Origin: Alphaproteobacteria bacterium
GTDB taxonomy: Bacteria > Pseudomonadota > Alphaproteobacteria > Micropepsales > Micropepsaceae
Assembly (NCBI GenBank): GCA_003131925.1
Contig: PKWC01000078.1
Location: 255-10,390, forward strand
Reading direction: 5' to 3'
DNA: 10,136 bases
In this document: positions 7,173 to 10,136 of the stretch, piece by piece
Position numbering within the stretch: position 1 is the stretch's first letter
How the letters are laid out: each line of letters starts with the position of its first letter
Translations under genes and position numbers: made by a program
The notes under the pieces: model-generated
Seen by the model: only the letters and a program-made list of their open reading frames with translations
What the model was told of the DNA's origin: nothing
The model's database searches: none

Positions 7173-7196
7173 TGTCGCGTGTCGCTATCCGCGACA
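7173..7196 (+). other. First hairpin between pstS and pstC
   Basis: TGTCGCG (7173-7179) pairs with CGCGACA (7190-7196), a perfect 7-bp stem with a 10-nt loop, starting 15 bases after the pstS stop. No T-tract follows, so it is more likely a 3'-end stabilising or processing structure than a terminator. A chance GC-rich repeat cannot be excluded. Confidence 0.45.
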
Positions 7197-7204
7197 TGAA
7201 ACTC

Positions 7205-7229
7205 GGGGGCTGATGGTCATTCAGCCCCC
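7205..7229 (+). terminator. Second, strong hairpin between pstS and pstC (possible partial terminator)
   Basis: GGGGGCTGA (7205-7213) pairs perfectly with TCAGCCCCC (7221-7229), a 9-bp stem with a 7-nt loop. The bases after it are ATTTCGTC, only a very short T-run, so full termination is unlikely. In binding-protein ABC operons such intercistronic stem-loops commonly protect the upstream binding-protein mRNA or attenuate readthrough, which raises its level over the permease. That fits its place between pstS and pstC; the function is inferred. Confidence 0.6.
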
Positions 7230-7260
7230 ATTTCGTCTATGACTTGGCAGCGCACCGAAA

Positions 7261-8253
7261 ATGGTCGACATCGCTGTGAGCGACATGTCCATTCCCTCCG
7301 ACCGACTCGCCGCGGCAAGGAGTTTCAGCCGCAGCGATGCGAGGTTTCGCGCGCTGACCGCGACGGCGGCATTTATCGTCGTTGCGGCCTTTGTCGGGAT
7401 CATCATTGCACTCGTGAGCGGCTCGTGGCTTGCGCTCAAGACGTTCGGTTTCGGCTTTCTGACGACGGAAGTGTGGAATCCGGTAACGGAAAAATTCGGC
7501 GCCGTCGCGCCGATTGCCGGAACGCTCATCACGTCCTCCCTCGCCATGCTTGTTGCCGTGCCTGTCGGCATCGGTATTGCCATCTTCCTCACAGAACTTT
7601 GCCCGCGTTCGCTGAAGCGGCCCGTCGGTATCGCGATCGAGCTTTTGGCGGGAATCCCTTCGATCATCTACGGGATTTGGGGCCTGTTCGTTTTTGCACC
7701 GTTCTTCCAAGCGACGATTCAGCCGCGGCTCATCGACTGGTTTGCAAACATTCCGCTTCTGCGGGACCTGTTCGCCGGCCCTTCCTACGGGATCGGCATG
7801 TTCACCGCGTCTCTCATTCTTTCGATCATGATTCTGCCGTTCATTTCAGCAGTCACACGCGACGTCTTCGATGCCGTCCCGGCGGTGATCAAGGAGGCCG
7901 CCTATGGTCTGGGCTGCACGAAATGGGAAGTGATGTGGCAGATCATCCTTCCTTACGCCCGGATTGGGGTTGTTGGCGGCTCCATGCTCGCTCTCGGCCG
8001 CGCGCTGGGCGAAACGATGGCCGTCACCTTCGTGATCGGCAATGCCCATCGCATCAACGAGTCGCTGTTCGCACCCGCTACGACAATTTCCGCCGCAATA
8101 GCCAATGAATTCACGGAGGCCGTCGGAGATCTCTACCTCTCGTCGTTGATCGCGATCGGACTCATGCTGTTGTGCATTTCGTTCATCGTGCTCGGGCTCG
8201 CCCAATACATGATCGCCATTCTCGAACGGCGCGCAGGAGGGCGTTCGCAGTGA
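7261..8253 (+). CDS. pstC: Phosphate ABC transporter permease PstC
   Basis: PstC is one of two inner-membrane permeases that form the phosphate channel with PstA, driven by PstB. The product is 330 residues, near the 319 of E. coli. Hydrophobic spans appear at about 34-54, 86-111, 124-147, 176-199, 235-256 and 292-320, matching six membrane helices. The cytoplasmic EAA loop that docks on the ATPase is at 212-231 (EAAYGLGCTKWEVMWQIILP), followed by the conserved GRALGETMAV (246-255). The ATG at 7261 is the longest reasonable start, but no clear ribosome site precedes it; the ATG at 7285 is an alternative that trims eight residues. It lies 102 bp after pstS, beyond two hairpins, and its TGA overlaps the pstA GTG by 4 bases. 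Confidence 0.96.
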   Translation: MVDIAVSDMSIPSDRLAAARSFSRSDARFRALTATAAFIVVAAFVGIIIALVSGSWLALKTFGFGFLTTEVWNPVTEKFGAVAPIAGTLITSSLAMLVAVPVGIGIAIFLTELCPRSLKRPVGIAIELLAGIPSIIYGIWGLFVFAPFFQATIQPRLIDWFANIPLLRDLFAGPSYGIGMFTASLILSIMILPFISAVTRDVFDAVPAVIKEAAYGLGCTKWEVMWQIILPYARIGVVGGSMLALGRALGETMAVTFVIGNAHRINESLFAPATTISAAIANEFTEAVGDLYLSSLIAIGLMLLCISFIVLGLAQYMIAILERRAGGRSQ

Positions 8254-9095
8254 ACCGCGGGCTCTACGCGCGAAGGCGCCTCACCAGCCGGGTGTTTCTT
8301 ACGCTCTCGGTCCTCGCGGCCGGGTTCGGGATCGGCTCGCTGGCGCTGATCCTGGGTACGTTGCTCACCCGGGGCCTGAACGGCGTATCGCTGAAGATGT
8401 TCGTTCAGATGACGCCGCCACCCGGCTCCGATGGCGGACTCGCCAACGCCATCGTTGGCAGCCTCATCATGAGCGCGCTCGCAGTGGTCGTCGGCACGCC
8501 CATCGGAATTCTCGCCGGAACTTACCTGGCGGAATATGGCCGGCACACGCGCATCTCATTCGTCGTGCGTTTCGTGAACGACATTCTGCTCAGCGCGCCC
8601 TCTATCCTTGTCGGCCTCTTCGTGTACGAATTGTTCGTCATCCACATGGGCCATTTCTCGGCGATCGCGGGAGCGGCGGCGCTCGCCGTTCTCGTCATCC
8701 CCGTCGTCGTGCGTACCACGGAGAACATGCTGCTGTTGGTGCCGAACACACTGAGGGAAGCGGCAGCGGCGCTCGGTACACCGCGCAGCTTTGTCATCCG
8801 TACCGTGACCTGGCGCGCCGCACGGGCCGGCATCCTGACGGGAATCCTGCTCGCCATTGCGCGTATTTCTGGAGAGACGGCACCTTTGCTGTTTACCGCG
8901 CTGAACAACCAGTTCTGGAGCACGGATCTGAACGCGCCGATGGCAAGCCTTCCCGCCGTCATTTTCCAGTTCGCGATGTCACCCTATGAAGATTGGCACA
9001 GACTCGCCTGGGCCGGCGCGCTTTTGATAACATTCACCGTTCTGTCGCTGAGCATTCTGGCGCGCATTTTCGAATCCAAGCGGTTGTCCCAATGA
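8250..9095 (+). CDS. pstA: Phosphate ABC transporter permease PstA
   Basis: PstA is the second channel subunit of the phosphate importer in the inner membrane. From the GTG at 8250 it has 281 residues (E. coli 296). Hydrophobic spans are at about 15-40, 67-93, 111-132, 137-155, 193-215 and 252-272. The EAA loop is at 170-189 (EAAAALGTPRSFVIRTVTWR), followed by the RISGETAPLLFTA stretch (205-217) shared with PstA proteins. The GTG start is decided by AGGAGG at 8235-8240, nine bases upstream, and by GTGA overlap with the pstC stop; a longer frame from 8172 would begin inside pstC with an arginine-rich stretch unlike PstA. Its TGA overlaps the pstB ATG. Confidence 0.96.
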   Translation: MNRGLYARRRLTSRVFLTLSVLAAGFGIGSLALILGTLLTRGLNGVSLKMFVQMTPPPGSDGGLANAIVGSLIMSALAVVVGTPIGILAGTYLAEYGRHTRISFVVRFVNDILLSAPSILVGLFVYELFVIHMGHFSAIAGAAALAVLVIPVVVRTTENMLLLVPNTLREAAAALGTPRSFVIRTVTWRAARAGILTGILLAIARISGETAPLLFTALNNQFWSTDLNAPMASLPAVIFQFAMSPYEDWHRLAWAGALLITFTVLSLSILARIFESKRLSQ

Positions 9096-9871
9096 GCGAA
9101 ATGAATCCGTCCGGGCTGGCGACGCGGATCGATATTCGCGGCCTCTCCTTTTACTACGGCGCGAATCAGGCACTGAAGGACGTTTCAGTTCCTCTCTACG
9201 ATCGCAAAGTTACGGCCTTTATAGGTCCTTCAGGTTGCGGCAAGTCTACTCTTCTCAGAGTGCTCAACCGCATTTACGAGCTCTACCCCAACCAACGCGC
9301 AACCGGCGAGGTGATCTTCGACGGCGAGAACATCCTCAACGGCGGCCAGGATGTGAACATCCTGCGCGCCAAGGTGGGAATGGTCTTCCAGAAACCGACG
9401 CCGTTCCCGATGACGATCTACGACAATATTGCGTTCGGCATCAGGCTGTTCGAGCGGATCAGGAAATCCGACCTGGATGGTCGCGTCGAACACGCGCTCA
9501 AGCGCGCCGCGCTGTGGAGTGAAGTGAAGGACAAGCTTCAGGAATCGGGGCTGAGCCTCTCGGGCGGCCAGCAACAGCGCCTTTGCATTGCCCGCTCGGT
9601 GGCAACCAGTCCCGACGTGATTCTGCTCGATGAGCCGTGTTCCGCACTCGATCCGATGTCCACCGCGAAAATTGAAGAGCTGATCGATGAGCTTTCCAAT
9701 GAATATACAATCGTGATCGTGACCCACAACATGCAGCAGGCGGCCCGCGTTGCGGAGAAGACGGGCTTCTTTTTGAACGGCCGGATGGTTGAGTTCGACT
9801 CAACCCATAAGATCTTTACCAACCCGAGCGACAAACGGACAGAGGATTACATTACAGGCAGGTTCGGATGA
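9092..9871 (+). CDS. pstB: Phosphate ABC transporter ATP-binding protein PstB
   Basis: PstB is the ATPase that powers phosphate import from the cytoplasmic face of PstCA. The product is 259 residues (E. coli 257). All ABC motifs are intact: Walker A GPSGCGKST (45-53), Q-loop Gln100 in MVFQKPTPFPM, signature LSGGQ (156-160), Walker B VILLDEP (176-182) with catalytic Glu181, D-loop SALDP (184-188) and switch His212. The MVFQKPTPFPMTIYDNI wording and the C-terminal IFTNPSDKRTEDYITGRFG are PstB hallmarks, separating it from other ABC ATPases. The ATG at 9092 overlaps the pstA TGA; an in-frame ATG at 9101 is possible. There is no strong ribosome site, which suggests coupling to pstA. Its own TGA overlaps the phoU ATG. 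Confidence 0.98.
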   Translation: MSEMNPSGLATRIDIRGLSFYYGANQALKDVSVPLYDRKVTAFIGPSGCGKSTLLRVLNRIYELYPNQRATGEVIFDGENILNGGQDVNILRAKVGMVFQKPTPFPMTIYDNIAFGIRLFERIRKSDLDGRVEHALKRAALWSEVKDKLQESGLSLSGGQQQRLCIARSVATSPDVILLDEPCSALDPMSTAKIEELIDELSNEYTIVIVTHNMQQAARVAEKTGFFLNGRMVEFDSTHKIFTNPSDKRTEDYITGRFG

Positions 9872-10136
9872 CACGCATACGCTTTCAACAAAGCCTGGAC
9901 GACTTGAAAGAGCAACTGCTGGTGATGGCGGGACTGGCCGAGCAGGCCATCCAGCGCGCCATCGAAGCCTATCGTGTGCGCGACTTGTCGATCTGCGACC
10001 TGGTAAGCCGCAGCGAGATGGCCATCAACCGCCTGGAGCGGGAAATCGACCAGGCGGCGCTGGACCTGTTGGCAATGGAGCAGCCGATGGCCATCGATCT
10101 GCGCTTCATTCTGGCGGTGATCAAGATCAACGGCGA
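9868..10136 (+). CDS. phoU: Phosphate signalling protein PhoU, N-terminal part
   Basis: PhoU is a cytosolic helical-bundle protein that holds PhoR/PhoB signalling off when phosphate import through PstSCAB is sufficient. The frame runs off the window after 89 codons, under half of the usual 220 or so residues. Visible are MTRIRFQQSLDDLKEQLL, GLAEQAIQRAIEAY, a central REIDQAALDLLAMEQPMA and DLRFILAVIKING, the first PhoU three-helix repeat. The ATG overlaps the pstB stop (ATGA) and GGCAGG lies just upstream (about 9857-9862). The phrases MEQPMAIDLRFILAVIKIN differ from the alphaproteobacterial PhoU I know, which read more like ALRAPMADDLR and ALKIAG, so this copy may come from another lineage; that is a memory-based impression. 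Confidence 0.93.
   Translation, partial: MTRIRFQQSLDDLKEQLLVMAGLAEQAIQRAIEAYRVRDLSICDLVSRSEMAINRLEREIDQAALDLLAMEQPMAIDLRFILAVIKING

Noticed and set aside
1..10136. Mobile elements, CRISPR arrays, tRNA or rRNA genes, riboswitches
   Set aside because: I saw no transposase or integrase frame, spaced direct repeats, terminal inverted repeats or RNA gene. The coding regions are contiguous and intact.

Overview
The window reads as chromosomal DNA of a GC-rich alphaproteobacterium. The best evidence is the glutathione synthetase, whose wording (for example MDPIERIDIAGDSTFAL and MRQDPPFDMAYITATHLLE) is the alphaproteobacterial form. An OlsB-type acyltransferase and a two-TM PAS hybrid kinase fit the same group. 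This placement is from memory of the families, not from a search. I see no mobile element, CRISPR array, tRNA or rRNA. Coding density is very high.

Layout. (1) 1-1332, plus strand: the C-terminal end of a SirB1-type transglutaminase-like/TPR protein, then gshB 12 bp later. (2) 1342-5862, minus strand: read 5' to 3', a 739-aa hybrid sensor histidine kinase, the muropeptide permease ampG (start overlaps the kinase stop as ATGA) and, after 127 bp, an olsB-like ornithine N-acyltransferase that ends 9 bp from the convergent gshB. (3) 5863-6117: a divergent control region holding an 11-bp-periodic Pho-box-like array oriented towards pstS. (4) 6118-10136, plus strand: pstS, pstC, pstA, pstB and phoU, the last cut by the window edge. 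pstC/pstA, pstA/pstB and pstB/phoU all overlap by 4 bp. pstS is set apart from pstC by a 102-bp gap with two hairpins.

How the genes work together. PstSCAB is the high-affinity phosphate ABC importer, and PhoU links it to PhoR/PhoB signalling; no phoR or phoB lies in the window. The minus-strand genes concern the envelope: sensing, peptidoglycan recycling, and a phosphorus-free membrane lipid. Ornithine lipids are made under phosphate starvation in several alphaproteobacteria, so olsB a few kilobases from pst is suggestive but not proof of shared control.

Nothing here is clearly a new system. The points most worth a second look are the Pho-box array, the kinase coupled to ampG, the two hairpins between pstS and pstC, the kinase's inner degenerate receiver domain, and a PhoU whose N-terminus looks unlike the usual alphaproteobacterial form.
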